The notes below the pieces were generated by a model, which ran no database searches, was not told the DNA's origin, and saw only the letters and a program-made list of their open reading frames with translations. Shown piece by piece: positions 51,758 through 61,733 of a DNA stretch of 64,000 bases. Source of the stretch: Myxococcota bacterium (GTDB taxonomy: Bacteria > Myxococcota_A > UBA9160 > UBA4427); the NCBI GenBank assembly GCA_030748735.1, contig JASMLK010000132.1, positions 1-64,000 of the forward strand. The letters run 5' to 3'. Made by a program: the position numbers and the translations under genes. Every line of letters begins with the position of its first letter. Position 1 is the first letter of the stretch.

Positions 51758-52314
51758 GTGATCCCCTTCGCGGCAAAGTGGGCGCGCAGGCTCGTGCGGC
51801 GACGGCGACGGCCGCTGCGCATGCCGAGGTTCGTGAGTTTGCCCGCATGGGCCTGGCTGATCGCCACCGCGAGCGCATCGCTCGCGTCGGCGGGCGGCAC
51901 CTTCGGGAGTTCGAGCAGACGCTTCACCATGGCCTGGACCTGCGCCTTGGTCGCGCCGCCGTTGCCCACGAGCGCCTTCTTTACTTCGCGTGCGGAGATC
52001 TCGTGGACCGGCCGGCCCGCTTCGCCGAGGGCTGCGAGCGCGACACCACGCGCCTGCCCGAGCACCAGTGCACTGCGCGCATTGGCGGCGACGAAGATGC
52101 GCTCGATTGCGCAGACGTCCGGCTGCACTTCGTCGATCACGCGCCGGAGTTCAGCGTGGAGAGAAGCCAGACGCTGGGAGGTGTCGGCGCTGCGGTCGAT
52201 GCGCAGAACACCATGGGCGACGTGGACCAGGCCGCCTGCTGCGCCCTTGCCCGCGAGTTCCACCGCCCCGTAACCGGTAGCCGCGGAACCCGGATCGATG
52301 CCCAGGATCCTCAT
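51754..52314 (-). CDS. ruvC: Crossover junction endodeoxyribonuclease RuvC
   Basis: The 186-residue resolvase has the first catalytic Asp in LGIDPGSAATGYG, Glu in CAIERIFVAANARSA, and the distal acidic pair in PPADASDALAVAISQAH. ATG 52314 is chosen; a start nine codons upstream is possible. Overlap with ruvA shows coupled translation of the three Ruv subunits. Confidence 0.95.
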   Translation of the reverse strand: MRILGIDPGSAATGYGAVELAGKGAAGGLVHVAHGVLRIDRSADTSQRLASLHAELRRVIDEVQPDVCAIERIFVAANARSALVLGQARGVALAALGEAGRPVHEISAREVKKALVGNGGATKAQVQAMVKRLLELPKVPPADASDALAVAISQAHAGKLTNLGMRSGRRRRRTSLRAHFAAKGIT

Positions 52315-52409
52315 CGCGCTACCACCCCCCGCTTGCTGCATTCGCAGCCTGTTTCGCCGGCCCCCACCCAGACCCGCGATTCGATCCGCTACCGCATCGT
52401 AGCTGCGGT

Positions 52410-53156
<747 letters not shown>

Positions 53157-53494
53157 GCTGCTCTTCTCGCTTGGTTGGTGGGCTTGGTTGCTGGGCCCCC
53201 GGTGGTTCTGCCGGCGTATCTGCCCGTGTTTGCCGCGGGACCTCGGCTTTCCCGCCCTCAGCGGCCTCAGCGGGCCGGGCGCGGGCCGGGCGCGGGCACT
53301 CTAGCAGGCTCGGTCGGCACTCGGCCGTCGGTGGGCGTTCAGAAACCCGGGCGTTCGTCCGATATCCCGGTGGAATACCCGCGCCCCCATGGGGCGGCAA
53401 ATCGGTTGTGTGAACCGAACTGCGCTCGGGGTTCGCGCCCGGTTCCAGCCGGACGCGAACGTTGGCAAATGCACGAAACACTCGGGAGCCGCCC
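53157..53494. other. Divergent intergenic region, yebC / hsp70
   Basis: This 338-bp GC-rich region contains a short tandem GGGCCGGGCGC (two copies near 53275-53297). No gene is recognised. Both the yebC and the Hsp70 promoter must lie here; I could not identify sigma70 or heat-shock elements with confidence. Confidence 0.4.
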
Positions 53495-55384
53495 GTGGCA
53501 AACCAGGCAATTGGCATCGATCTCGGAACCAGTAATTCCTGCGTCTCGTTGATGCGGGACTCGGCGGCCGTCGAAGTGCTTTCGAACGCGTTCGGCGAAA
53601 ACACGACCGCGAGCGTCGTGGCCTTTCACGAAGACGGCTCGATCACCGTGGGCAACGCCGCCAAGGCGAACATCATCCACGACCCCGCGCACACGGTTTC
53701 GTCCGCGAAGCGCTTGATCGGCCGCTACCACTTCAGCGAAGAAGTCCGCAAAGCCCAGGCGATCTGCGCCTACGAGATCATGGAAGGGTCGAACCACGGC
53801 GTGCGGATCAAGGTCCGCGACGAAGAATTCTCGCTGCCCGAGATCTCCGCGATGGTGCTGCGCGAAATGAAGCAGATCGCGGAAGCGCGCATCAACGAAA
53901 AAGTCACCAAGGCGGTGATCACCGTGCCCGCCTACTTCAACGACAACCAGCGCCAGGCCACCAAGGACGCCGGGCAGATCGCAGGCCTCGAAGTGCTTCG
54001 CATCCTCAACGAGCCGACCGCAGCGGCGCTCGCCTACGGCTTTGGCAAGGGACTCGAGCAGAAGGTCGCGGTCTACGACCTCGGTGGCGGCACCTTCGAC
54101 ATTTCGATCCTCGAGATCGGCAAGGACATCTTCGAGGTTCTTTCTACCTGCGGCGACACCTTCCTCGGTGGCGACGACTTCGACGATCGCATCCTCGACA
54201 TGCTGGCCGACGGCTTCGTGGCGAAGGAAGGCATCAACCCACGCAACGATCCCTTCGCCTTCGAAAAGCTGAAGGTCGCGGCCGAAGCCGCGAAGAAGGG
54301 GCTTTCGGTCGACGAAGAAGTCGAGATCCGCATCCCGGACGTGCTCGTGGGCGAAGACGGCGAAACCCGTTCCCTCGAACACACGATCACGCGCAGCCAA
54401 TTTGGCGAACTCGTGCAGGATCTCGTGCAGCGCACCTTCAAGGTCTGCGACGAAGCGCTCCAGCAGGCGAACCTCACGGTGCGCGATCTGGACGGCATCA
54501 TCCTGGTCGGTGGGCCGACGCGATTGCCGATCATCCGTGAAGCGGTGTCGCAGTACTTCCAGCAGGAACCCAAGGCCGACGTCGACCCCGACGAGGTCGT
54601 GGCGATGGGCGCAGCGATCCACGCGGCTTCGCTGGTGAACTCCGACCAGGACGCGTTCCTGCTCGACGTAACGCCGCTCGACCTGCGCATCGGCGTTGCC
54701 GGTGGTCTCGCCGAGCCGATCATCGAACGCAACACCCCGGTGCCGATCGAACAGAGCCGCAACTTCAGCCCGTTCAAGGACCACCAGGAATCGGTCACCC
54801 TCAAGGTCTATCAGGGCGATTCGCGACAGGCAGAGCACAACGAGCTGCTGGGCCAGTTCGAGTTTTCGGGCTTCACGCCCGGGCTTCGCAGCAAGACTTC
54901 GATCGAGGTTCGCTTCGAGATCAACGCCGACGGCATCGTAAACGTGATCGCGCGTGACCCGGTGAGCGGTCAGCAGGCTTCGACCGAGATCACCCTCTCG
55001 TCCGGCCTCAGCGAAGCGGAGATGGACGACATCCTCACCCGCGACCGCACGGCCAGCGTGAAGACGGCGGCCAACCCTGACGACGACTCGCAAGACGACG
55101 ACCTCGTGATCGAGCCCAAGGACAGCACGGATACGCTGGAACTCGTAGCGGACGACGACCTCGACGAGGACGACGCAGGCCCGGCCATCGGTCGGGTCGC
55201 CCTCAAGACGGTGGCAGTCGGGCAGCCCACTCCCGTGATGACGGCGCCCGGCTCAGACGAAGATCCCAATGCTGCAGCCGAAACCACCGACACGGACACG
55301 GGCACCGAAACCAGGGATCAACTCTTCGATCGCTCGGAAGACGTCGATCTTTCGGGCGACCCCGAAGACACGCAGCAGGAGTAG
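53495..55384 (+). CDS. Hsp70/DnaK-like chaperone lacking the helical lid
   Basis: From GTG 53495 (GGGAG upstream) the product is 629 residues. The ATPase domain has [25 protein letters not shown] and [15 protein letters not shown]; a beta substrate-binding domain ends at [16 protein letters not shown]. There the canonical ~100-residue alpha-helical lid should begin. Instead a disordered Asp/Glu/Thr-rich tail of about 110 residues follows ([15 protein letters not shown]), without the EEVD-like or lid sequences. A J-protein gene starts 6 nt after the stop, so the two form a dedicated chaperone pair. It is probably not the housekeeping DnaK. Confidence 0.88.
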   Translation: MANQAIGIDLGTSNSCVSLMRDSAAVEVLSNAFGENTTASVVAFHEDGSITVGNAAKANIIHDPAHTVSSAKRLIGRYHFSEEVRKAQAICAYEIMEGSNHGVRIKVRDEEFSLPEISAMVLREMKQIAEARINEKVTKAVITVPAYFNDNQRQATKDAGQIAGLEVLRILNEPTAAALAYGFGKGLEQKVAVYDLGGGTFDISILEIGKDIFEVLSTCGDTFLGGDDFDDRILDMLADGFVAKEGINPRNDPFAFEKLKVAAEAAKKGLSVDEEVEIRIPDVLVGEDGETRSLEHTITRSQFGELVQDLVQRTFKVCDEALQQANLTVRDLDGIILVGGPTRLPIIREAVSQYFQQEPKADVDPDEVVAMGAAIHAASLVNSDQDAFLLDVTPLDLRIGVAGGLAEPIIERNTPVPIEQSRNFSPFKDHQESVTLKVYQGDSRQAEHNELLGQFEFSGFTPGLRSKTSIEVRFEINADGIVNVIARDPVSGQQASTEITLSSGLSEAEMDDILTRDRTASVKTAANPDDDSQDDDLVIEPKDSTDTLELVADDDLDEDDAGPAIGRVALKTVAVGQPTPVMTAPGSDEDPNAAAETTDTDTGTETRDQLFDRSEDVDLSGDPEDTQQE

Positions 55385-55390
55385 GCGGTC

Positions 55391-55912
55391 TTGTCGGACC
55401 TTTCGGAACTCGAGATCGACGCGCTCGCGAAGATCGCGGGCGAACTCAGCTACTACCAGCTCTTGCAGGTCGAGCCCGACGTTTCGGGCGGCGACCTCAA
55501 GAAGGCCTACTACAGCCTTTCGCGTTCGTACCACCCGGACGCGAACCGGAACCTGCCCGAAAAGGCGCGCGAGGGGTGCCACCGCATCTCGAAGGTGCTG
55601 ACCGAGGCATACTGCGTGCTGCGCGATCCGCGCAAGCGCAAGGCCTACGACGCACAGCTCGAAGAAACCGGAGACCTGCGCATCCAACTGGCCGAAGCCG
55701 CGGCCTCGCACGCAAAGTCCGAATCGGTCCGCCGTACCGGGTCGACGCCGCAGAGCAAGCAATTCCTGCTGAAGGCCGAAGAAGACGTGCGGAACGGGAA
55801 CCTCCCGAGCGCCGTCCAGAACCTCCAGATGGCCCTCACCTTCGAACCCGGCAACACGGGGTTCAATGAAATGCTCGAAGAGCTCCGCAAGCGGCAACAA
55901 GCCGACAAATGA
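55391..55912 (+). CDS. J-domain protein with C-terminal helical repeat
   Basis: The 173-residue protein from TTG 55391 has a J domain near residues 20-90 with the HPD tripeptide in SYHPDANRN and flanking LLQVEPDVSGGDLKKAYYSLS and AYCVLRDPRKRKAYD. The C-terminus (SKQFLLKAEEDVRNGNLPSA, VQNLQMALTFEPGN) is a TPR-like hairpin. Zinc-finger and CTD domains of DnaJ are absent. It should stimulate the ATPase of the adjacent Hsp70. It starts 6 nt after the Hsp70 stop and is coupled. Confidence 0.88.
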   Translation: MSDLSELEIDALAKIAGELSYYQLLQVEPDVSGGDLKKAYYSLSRSYHPDANRNLPEKAREGCHRISKVLTEAYCVLRDPRKRKAYDAQLEETGDLRIQLAEAAASHAKSESVRRTGSTPQSKQFLLKAEEDVRNGNLPSAVQNLQMALTFEPGNTGFNEMLEELRKRQQADK

Positions 55913-56007
55913 CGCGGAGCCGGGCGCCCGCATAGACCGGACGGTCGCGTCGTCGTAGAGGCACGCGCTGCTTGCCCGGTTTTCGGCCCGTGTTTATGCT
56001 CCCGCGG

Positions 56008-58140
56008 ATGCATTCGAAACCCGCCCTCCTGCTCGTCCTCATTTCGATCGCAGGAGCCGCGCTCCTCCTGAGCGCCTGTCGCGACAAAGTCGAAGTCGTG
56101 ACCGCCGAAACCTCCGCCACATCGACCGCGACACCCGCTGCGGTTGCCGTTGCTTCGAAGCCGCCCAGCGAGACCGCTCCCCAGGTCGAACTCGTGGCCA
56201 AGCGGCATCCGAGCGAGCGACCGCTCCAGGCTTTCCGCGGCACGGGACTCGAAGGGGAGAGGCTCTCGATCTCCAACTTCATCGGCAAGCGACTCACGCT
56301 CTTCGTCTTCAACCCCGAAGTTCCCGACGCGAGCTTCGTTTCGGACGCGGTTTCGCGCGTCGCGGCGGCCCGGGGCAAGCAGAACTTCCACATCGTGGGC
56401 ATCGCGGTCGGGTCGTCGACCGCGAAGGCCAGGGCCTTTGCGAGCGAGAAGGGCTTCGACTTCCCGGTCTTCGACGACTCGCGTGGAACCATCGCTTCCC
56501 AACTCGGTGTGCGCAGCCCCGTCGGCATCTACGGCTTCGACAACGAGGGCTACTTCGACTTCGCGATCGGCTTCTTCAACCCGAACGTCCCCGACCCGGC
56601 GGGCGTCGTCGAAGAACAGCTGCGCGAGAAGCTGCGGCTCCCCGCAAAGAGCGACGACGAAGGTGGACGCCTCGACCCGCGCCCCACCGCACCAAACTTC
56701 GTAACGCGCCAACTCGACAGTGACGAACCGTTCGACTTCGCATCCATCGCGGGCAAGCCCGCGATCATCATCTTCTTTCTACACACCTGCCCGCACTGCC
56801 ATTCCGCGCTCGACTTCCTGAAGGAACACGTGCTGCGACTGCCGAAAGAGCAGCGACCCGAGGTGATCGCGATCTCGGCCGCCAACCGGCCTTCGGCGGT
56901 GCGCGCCATGTTGAAGGAGCAAAAGCTCGAAGACTTCGAGGGATTGCGGGTCCTGCTCGACCCCGATTCCAAGGTGATGGAAAGCTACGGCGTCTTTGCC
57001 GGCTTCCCCGACCTCTTCATGATCGACGCGAAGGGCAAGATCGTGCACCGCACCCAGGGCTGGCGCGAGCATCGCGACCCGGCGATGAACCGGATGGTGC
57101 TCGCAAAGATCGCAGAGGCGCGCATCCCCATGCTGCTCAACCCGCGCGGCTACACGGGCAGCGATGTCTGCTCGGTGTGCCACGAGGTCGAGGCCCAGAC
57201 CCACGTCTATACCAATCACGCAAGCGCCTACAGCACGATCGTGAAGCACAACGAGACGCGGAACCCCGAATGCGTCGACTGTCACGTCGTGGGCTTCGGC
57301 GAACCGGGTGGATACTCGATCGAGCAGGCGCCGGTGCATCTCGAAAACGTCGGGTGCGAAACGTGCCACGGCCGCGGCGGCCCCCACCTGTCGCCAGACT
57401 TCGTTCCCAAGAACGATGGCGTGAAGAACTACGAGAGCATCTGCCGCACCTGCCACAACCCGACGCATTCACTCTCATTCGACTTCGCGACCTTCCTCCA
57501 ACGCGTCTCGCACAAGAGCATCGCGAGTCTCGACGACAAGGCGCGCGGCGAACTGATTTCGAGCGATCGCGGCCCGCGCGACGTGCTGCCGAAGAACGCC
57601 GACTATGTCGGCTCGCAGGCCTGCCAGAGCTGCCACCCGAGCGAGTTCGCGACCTGGTCGGCGTCGGCGCACAGCAAGTCGGTCGAGAGCCTGTCCGCCA
57701 AGGGCAAGGCCGACGACGCCGATTGCCTCGCCTGTCACACCACGGCGATGGGGCGCAAAGGCGGCTTCCCCGCGGACGGTCGCGGAAGCGACACGTCGCA
57801 CGGCGACCTCGCCTCGGTGGGCTGCGAATCGTGCCACGGCCCCGGCGGCAACCACATCGCCAAGGACGCCAAGAAACTCGGCACGATCGTGAGCCTCGGC
57901 GACAAGTGCGATTCGTGCGCGATCTTGAAGATCTGCGGTTCGTGCCACGACGACGCCAACGATCCGGGCTTCGAGTTCAGGGTCGACGAACGCATCGAAC
58001 ACCAACGTCACGGCACCATCGAACCGGGAACCGGCAAGCCAATTCACGCGAGTCCCACCGCCATGCACCAGCCCGGCCGCGACACGACCGAAGAAGCACT
58101 CGCGCGGGTCTTTCGACTGATCGACGAGCAGGGCTCATGA
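56008..58140 (+). CDS. Redoxin-octaheme cytochrome c fusion lipoprotein
   Basis: The 710-residue exported protein (ATG 56008) has a lipoprotein signal (LLLSAC, Cys24). Two thioredoxin-fold domains follow: the first (~70-205) lacks a Cys pair, and the second (~225-345) has a CPHC site at 261-264. The C-terminal half resembles cytochrome c554/NrfB-type multiheme domains with eight CXXCH sites (388, 422, 450, 479, 539, 573, 606, 643), arranged as two groups of four. CDSCA near 634 is a Cys pair without the heme His. Membrane-attached and periplasm- or surface-facing, it could pass electrons to or from a thiol-disulfide site. The last codon overlaps the UDG gene start. Confidence 0.85.
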   Translation: MHSKPALLLVLISIAGAALLLSACRDKVEVVTAETSATSTATPAAVAVASKPPSETAPQVELVAKRHPSERPLQAFRGTGLEGERLSISNFIGKRLTLFVFNPEVPDASFVSDAVSRVAAARGKQNFHIVGIAVGSSTAKARAFASEKGFDFPVFDDSRGTIASQLGVRSPVGIYGFDNEGYFDFAIGFFNPNVPDPAGVVEEQLREKLRLPAKSDDEGGRLDPRPTAPNFVTRQLDSDEPFDFASIAGKPAIIIFFLHTCPHCHSALDFLKEHVLRLPKEQRPEVIAISAANRPSAVRAMLKEQKLEDFEGLRVLLDPDSKVMESYGVFAGFPDLFMIDAKGKIVHRTQGWREHRDPAMNRMVLAKIAEARIPMLLNPRGYTGSDVCSVCHEVEAQTHVYTNHASAYSTIVKHNETRNPECVDCHVVGFGEPGGYSIEQAPVHLENVGCETCHGRGGPHLSPDFVPKNDGVKNYESICRTCHNPTHSLSFDFATFLQRVSHKSIASLDDKARGELISSDRGPRDVLPKNADYVGSQACQSCHPSEFATWSASAHSKSVESLSAKGKADDADCLACHTTAMGRKGGFPADGRGSDTSHGDLASVGCESCHGPGGNHIAKDAKKLGTIVSLGDKCDSCAILKICGSCHDDANDPGFEFRVDERIEHQRHGTIEPGTGKPIHASPTAMHQPGRDTTEEALARVFRLIDEQGS

Positions 58141-58976
58141 GTTCCGAAGCGAACAACGAGAACCCCGGTGACGTGCGGGACGCCCTGCGCGACGTCGTGG
58201 CGTCTGCGCGGGAATGGTTGGTCGACCTCGCCGAAGAAGGGGTCGACGACCTCGAGGTCCCGGTCGTCGAACCATCGGTTGCGTTCACAGCCCCGGTGGT
58301 TGAAGCGCCAGCGGCGAAGCCTGCGGCCGCCGAACCGCCGCGTCGCACCGCCCCGGAACGCGCAGACCTATCCCTGCTTCGCGAGGGGCCAGACTGGGGC
58401 GCGAACCCGACCCTCGATCAGGTGCGGGAAACCCTCGGTGACTGCCAACGCTGCGAGCTTTGCGCGCGCAGGCAGACGATCGTATTCGGCAGCGGAAACC
58501 CCGACGCCGACATCATGTTCGTCGGCGAGGGCCCGGGTGAGCAGGAAGACAAACAGGGGCTCCCTTTCGTCGGGCGCGCCGGTGAACTGCTTACGCAGAT
58601 GATCGAGAAGGGCGTCGAGATCCCGCGGTCCGACGTCTACATCTGCAACATCGTGAAGTGTCGCCCACCGGGCAATCGCAACCCCAAGCCCGAGGAAGCC
58701 GCGGCCTGCCGCCCCTTCCTCGACGGACAGATCGCCGCCGTGAAACCGAAAGTGATCGTGACACTCGGCAAACCCGCCGCGAGCCTGCTGCTCGGACGCG
58801 ATGTCGCGATCACGCGTGTACGCGGCACCTGGCAGGACTACCAGGGCATCCCGCTGATGCCGACCCTGCACCCCGCCTTCATCCTGCGCCAGTACACGCC
58901 GGAGAATCGGCGACTGGTGTGGGAAGACCTGAAGGCGGCGGTCTCACGCATGCGTGAGTTGGGCGGGCGGAGCTAG
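58137..58976 (+). CDS. Type-4 uracil-DNA glycosylase ([4Fe-4S])
   Basis: The 279-residue protein has a ~100-residue low-complexity N-terminus. The UDG-4 core follows: motif A FVGEGPGEQEDKQGLPFVGRA, cluster Cys in CQRCELC, NIVKCRPPGNRNP and ACRPFL, and the catalytic C-terminal motif LHPAFILR. It removes uracil from DNA. ATG 58137 overlaps the upstream stop (ATGA), so it is translated together with the cytochrome fusion, an odd pairing. Confidence 0.9.
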   Translation: MSSEANNENPGDVRDALRDVVASAREWLVDLAEEGVDDLEVPVVEPSVAFTAPVVEAPAAKPAAAEPPRRTAPERADLSLLREGPDWGANPTLDQVRETLGDCQRCELCARRQTIVFGSGNPDADIMFVGEGPGEQEDKQGLPFVGRAGELLTQMIEKGVEIPRSDVYICNIVKCRPPGNRNPKPEEAAACRPFLDGQIAAVKPKVIVTLGKPAASLLLGRDVAITRVRGTWQDYQGIPLMPTLHPAFILRQYTPENRRLVWEDLKAAVSRMRELGGRS

Positions 58977-58983
58977 CGGGCTG

Positions 58984-59547
58984 CTAGAACGGCCTTTCCG
59001 GCACGTCGGCGGTCTGCTTCTTGCGGAACGCGTCGAGGGCCTTGCGAACCTTCGGGTCGGAACCCGCGATCATGGCGGCCGCGAACAACCCGGCGTTCTT
59101 GGCGCCGGCCTTGCCGATGCCGAACGTGGCGACGGGAATGCCGCCCGGCATCTGCACGGTGGCGAGCAGCGCGTCCATGCCGTCGAGGGCCGAGCTGTCG
59201 AGCGGAACGCCGAGCACCGGCAGCGGCGTCAGCGCCGCCGTGACCCCGGCGAGGTGTGCCGCGAACCCGGCGCCGCAGATGAACGCCTGGATGCCACGCG
59301 CTTCGGCGCTCGTCACGAAGGCGTGGTGACGGTCGGGGGTTCGGTGGGCGGAGATCACGCGTACATCGCAGCCGACCCCCATGCCTTCCAGCACGTCGAC
59401 CGCTGCACGCATCGATTCCCAGTCGTTCTTGCTTCCCATCAGTACGGCGACTCGCGGCGACTTGCTCGCCTTGCGTGCCGCGCCCTTCCGAGCGCTGCCG
59501 GATGCCTTCTTCTTCGCTGCTTTTCGGGTTGCCTTGCGCGCCGCCAT
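58984..59547 (-). CDS. purE: N5-carboxyaminoimidazole ribonucleotide mutase
   Basis: From ATG 59547 (AGGAGG 7 nt upstream) this is 187 residues. The PurE core includes [40 protein letters not shown] and [30 protein letters not shown], with active-site His in SAHRTP. Class I. An unusual Lys/Ala-rich, histone-like N-terminal extension of ~38 residues precedes it. It converges with the UDG gene with only a few bases between and is divergent from aroE. Confidence 0.93.
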   Translation of the reverse strand: MAARKATRKAAKKKASGSARKGAARKASKSPRVAVLMGSKNDWESMRAAVDVLEGMGVGCDVRVISAHRTPDRHHAFVTSAEARGIQAFICGAGFAAHLAGVTAALTPLPVLGVPLDSSALDGMDALLATVQMPGGIPVATFGIGKAGAKNAGLFAAAMIAGSDPKVRKALDAFRKKQTADVPERPF

Positions 59548-59690
59548 CGGGTGCCTCCTGATCGATGCCATGCGGGTATCCGCTGGAAAGGCTGGGTGGA
59601 TACCAAAACCCGTCGCTCTGCGCAGCCGGCAGCGCGTTGGAAGGTCGCTCGTTACTGTGTGGGCCGACGATCCACCTGGAGGCCGGGACC

Positions 59691-60512
59691 GTGCCCGAAG
59701 CGATCACTGCTGCAACCCGCCTGTGCGGCATCGTGCTTCATCCCGCCGGGCACACGCGATCGCCCGCCATGCACAACGCCGCCTTCGCGGCGGCGGGGAT
59801 CGACGCCGCCTACATCGCATTCGACATCCCCCCCGACGATCTCCCCGATGCGATCGCCGGTGTTCGCACGCTGGGCCTCGCGCAGATCGCCGTTTCGATT
59901 CCCCACAAAGAGGCGGTGATGAAGCTCATCGACGACGTCGACGAGGAAGCCCGTCGCATCGGTGCGGTCAACACAGTGACACGCCGCGAAGACAAGCTCG
60001 TCGGCAGCAACACCGACTGGATCGGATCCAATCGCGCGCTCGAGCGCGAAACCGAACTCGCCGGAAAACGGGCGGTCGTCCTGGGCGCCGGCGGCGCCGC
60101 GCGCGCGGTGGTCTTCGGCCTGATCGAAAAGGGCGCCGAAGTCCACGTCCTCAATCGGACGGTCGACCGGGCCGAACGGCTGGCGCAGCAACTCGGTGCG
60201 AAGGCCGCGGGGCCGATCGACGAACTCGCCGACCTCGACCACGACATCCTGGTCAACACGACGAGCGTCGGGCTCCGGTCGGACGAATCTCCGGTACCCG
60301 CGACCGCACTACGAGAAGGAAGCGTCGTGATGGACGCCGTCTACGACCCGGAGACGACGCGCCTGTTACGCGACGCAGCCGACCGAGGCGCACGCCCGCT
60401 GGGCGGCAAGTGGATGCTGATCTACCAGGCCGCCGCACAGTTCGAAACGTGGACCGGCGTAGACGCACCCATCGAAGTGCTCGAACACGCCTTCGACGCC
60501 GCCGGACGCTGA
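59691..60512 (+). CDS. aroE: Shikimate dehydrogenase
   Basis: The 273-residue enzyme reduces 3-dehydroshikimate with NADPH. Shikimate-site GHTRSPAMHNAAFAAAG, catalytic Lys in SIPHKEAVMKL, Asn/Asp in GAVNTVTRR and NTDWIGS, and the NADP loop VLGAGGAARAVVFGL with NRT are all present. GTG 59691 (GGAGG 8 nt upstream) is preferred over an upstream in-frame ATG. purE is divergent. Confidence 0.93.
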   Translation: MPEAITAATRLCGIVLHPAGHTRSPAMHNAAFAAAGIDAAYIAFDIPPDDLPDAIAGVRTLGLAQIAVSIPHKEAVMKLIDDVDEEARRIGAVNTVTRREDKLVGSNTDWIGSNRALERETELAGKRAVVLGAGGAARAVVFGLIEKGAEVHVLNRTVDRAERLAQQLGAKAAGPIDELADLDHDILVNTTSVGLRSDESPVPATALREGSVVMDAVYDPETTRLLRDAADRGARPLGGKWMLIYQAAAQFETWTGVDAPIEVLEHAFDAAGR

Positions 60513-60549
60513 AGGCTGAAGCAGGCGAGCGGCTAGCCCGCCCGAACGA

Positions 60550-60900
60550 TCAGGCCGAGTAGCCCCATTTCTTGCGGTTCTCCTCGACCTCGTCGGGAGT
60601 CGGCGGATCGATCTCTTCGCGCTCGGGGACTTCGAAGTCGTCGCGAACATCGGTGATGCTGGCGTTGAGCTCGGTGTCCTTGGCGAAAACGTCGGGAACC
60701 TGCTCGTCTTCGAAGATGGCCTCCCACGGGCATTCGGGCTCGCAAACGCCGCAGTTGATGCACTCTTCGGGATCGATGTAGAGCTGGTTGGGATACTTGG
60801 GGTCGTCACCCTTGTGCTGAACGATGCAGTCAACGGGACACACCTCGACACATGCCATGTCGACCTTGTCCCTGCACAAGCTGGTGATCACCCACGCCAT
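60550..60900 (-). CDS. fdxA: 7Fe ferredoxin (FdxA type)
   Basis: The 116-residue protein begins MAWVITSLCRDKVDMACVEV, then CPVDCI (3Fe-4S/4Fe-4S Cys set), and CINCGVCEPECPWEAI (second cluster). The remaining 50 residues are acidic. This is the proteobacterial di-cluster FdxA ferredoxin, a low-potential electron carrier. It stands alone between aroE and rpmG. Confidence 0.92.
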   Translation of the reverse strand: MAWVITSLCRDKVDMACVEVCPVDCIVQHKGDDPKYPNQLYIDPEECINCGVCEPECPWEAIFEDEQVPDVFAKDTELNASITDVRDDFEVPEREEIDPPTPDEVEENRKKWGYSA

Positions 60901-61014
60901 CGATCTTCTCCCTTTGCCCCTTCCGCTGGGCTTCTAGCTTACGGCCTTACGGATTCGTGGGTCGGTGCGTTGGTCTGGTTTCGGTGCTGAACCGCCAGCG
61001 CGATCCGACCCGGC

Positions 61015-61182
61015 TTATTTCAGCTTAGTCTCTTTGTAGATCACGTGCTTGCGCACGACGGGATCGTACTTTTTGAACTCGAGTTTGTTCGGCGTGTTCG
61101 TGCGGTTCTTGGACGTGGTGTAGAAGTGGCCCGTCCCCGCCGACGACTCGAGCTTGATCTTTTCGCGCTTGCTCTTGGCCAT
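61015..61182 (-). CDS. rpmG: 50S ribosomal protein L33
   Basis: A 55-residue frame from ATG 61182 to TAA 61017-61015 translates as [55 protein letters not shown]. This is a complete L33 of the Cys-free type, with the YTTSKNRRN core. It lies 23 nt downstream of the L24 gene and is cotranscribed with it. Confidence 0.95.
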   Translation of the reverse strand: MAKSKREKIKLESSAGTGHFYTTSKNRTNTPNKLEFKKYDPVVRKHVIYKETKLK

Positions 61183-61205
61183 GATGAACCTCTTGGGTGC
61201 TCTTG

Positions 61206-61535
61206 CTAACTGCCCGCGGACTCGGGCAACGGCTGCCCGCCGCGTGCGAACACGCGCGTGCGCTTGCCGTCTTTTTCTTCGATACGAATGCGCGACGGCT
61301 TGCCGTCGGCCGAGTTGACGGCCATGACGTTGGACGCCGCGATATAACCTTCCTGCTCGATGATGCCGCCCTGCTGGGCGCCACGTCGACCCGGCTTCAT
61401 GTGATGCTTCTGCATCTTGACGCCTTCGACGCGCACGCGTGAACCGGCGCGATCGACTGCGATCACGGCGCCTTGTTTGCCGCGGTCTGCGCCGCTGATG
61501 ACCTGTACGAGATCACCCGATCTGATTTTTGACAT
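61206..61535 (-). CDS. rplX: 50S ribosomal protein L24 (outside the ribosomal cluster)
   Basis: The 109-residue protein has the KOW motif ([20 protein letters not shown]) and [23 protein letters not shown], the L24 rRNA-binding core. ATG 61535 (GGAGG 11 nt upstream) is used; an in-frame ATG 14 codons upstream is less likely. L24 is normally encoded in the spc operon between L14 and L5. Here it stands alone next to L33. The other spc proteins are not in the window. Confidence 0.9.
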   Translation of the reverse strand: MSKIRSGDLVQVISGADRGKQGAVIAVDRAGSRVRVEGVKMQKHHMKPGRRGAQQGGIIEQEGYIAASNVMAVNSADGKPSRIRIEEKDGKRTRVFARGGQPLPESAGS

Positions 61536-61733
61536 TGCTTGCCTGCCTCCGAGGAGCGGTAGGTATCCCGGAGTCACGCCCCTTCGTCAAGAGCTTCCCC
61601 CGAGGGATCGAAACTTTTCCGACGTACGATCGTCATACTTCCAACTTCTCGATTCTTCTTGGGAACGGGGGCCTCGCGGTCCGCCGGCAAAACGGCGATT
61701 CGAGGCCCCGTGACTGGGGTAGTGTTGGCCGCC

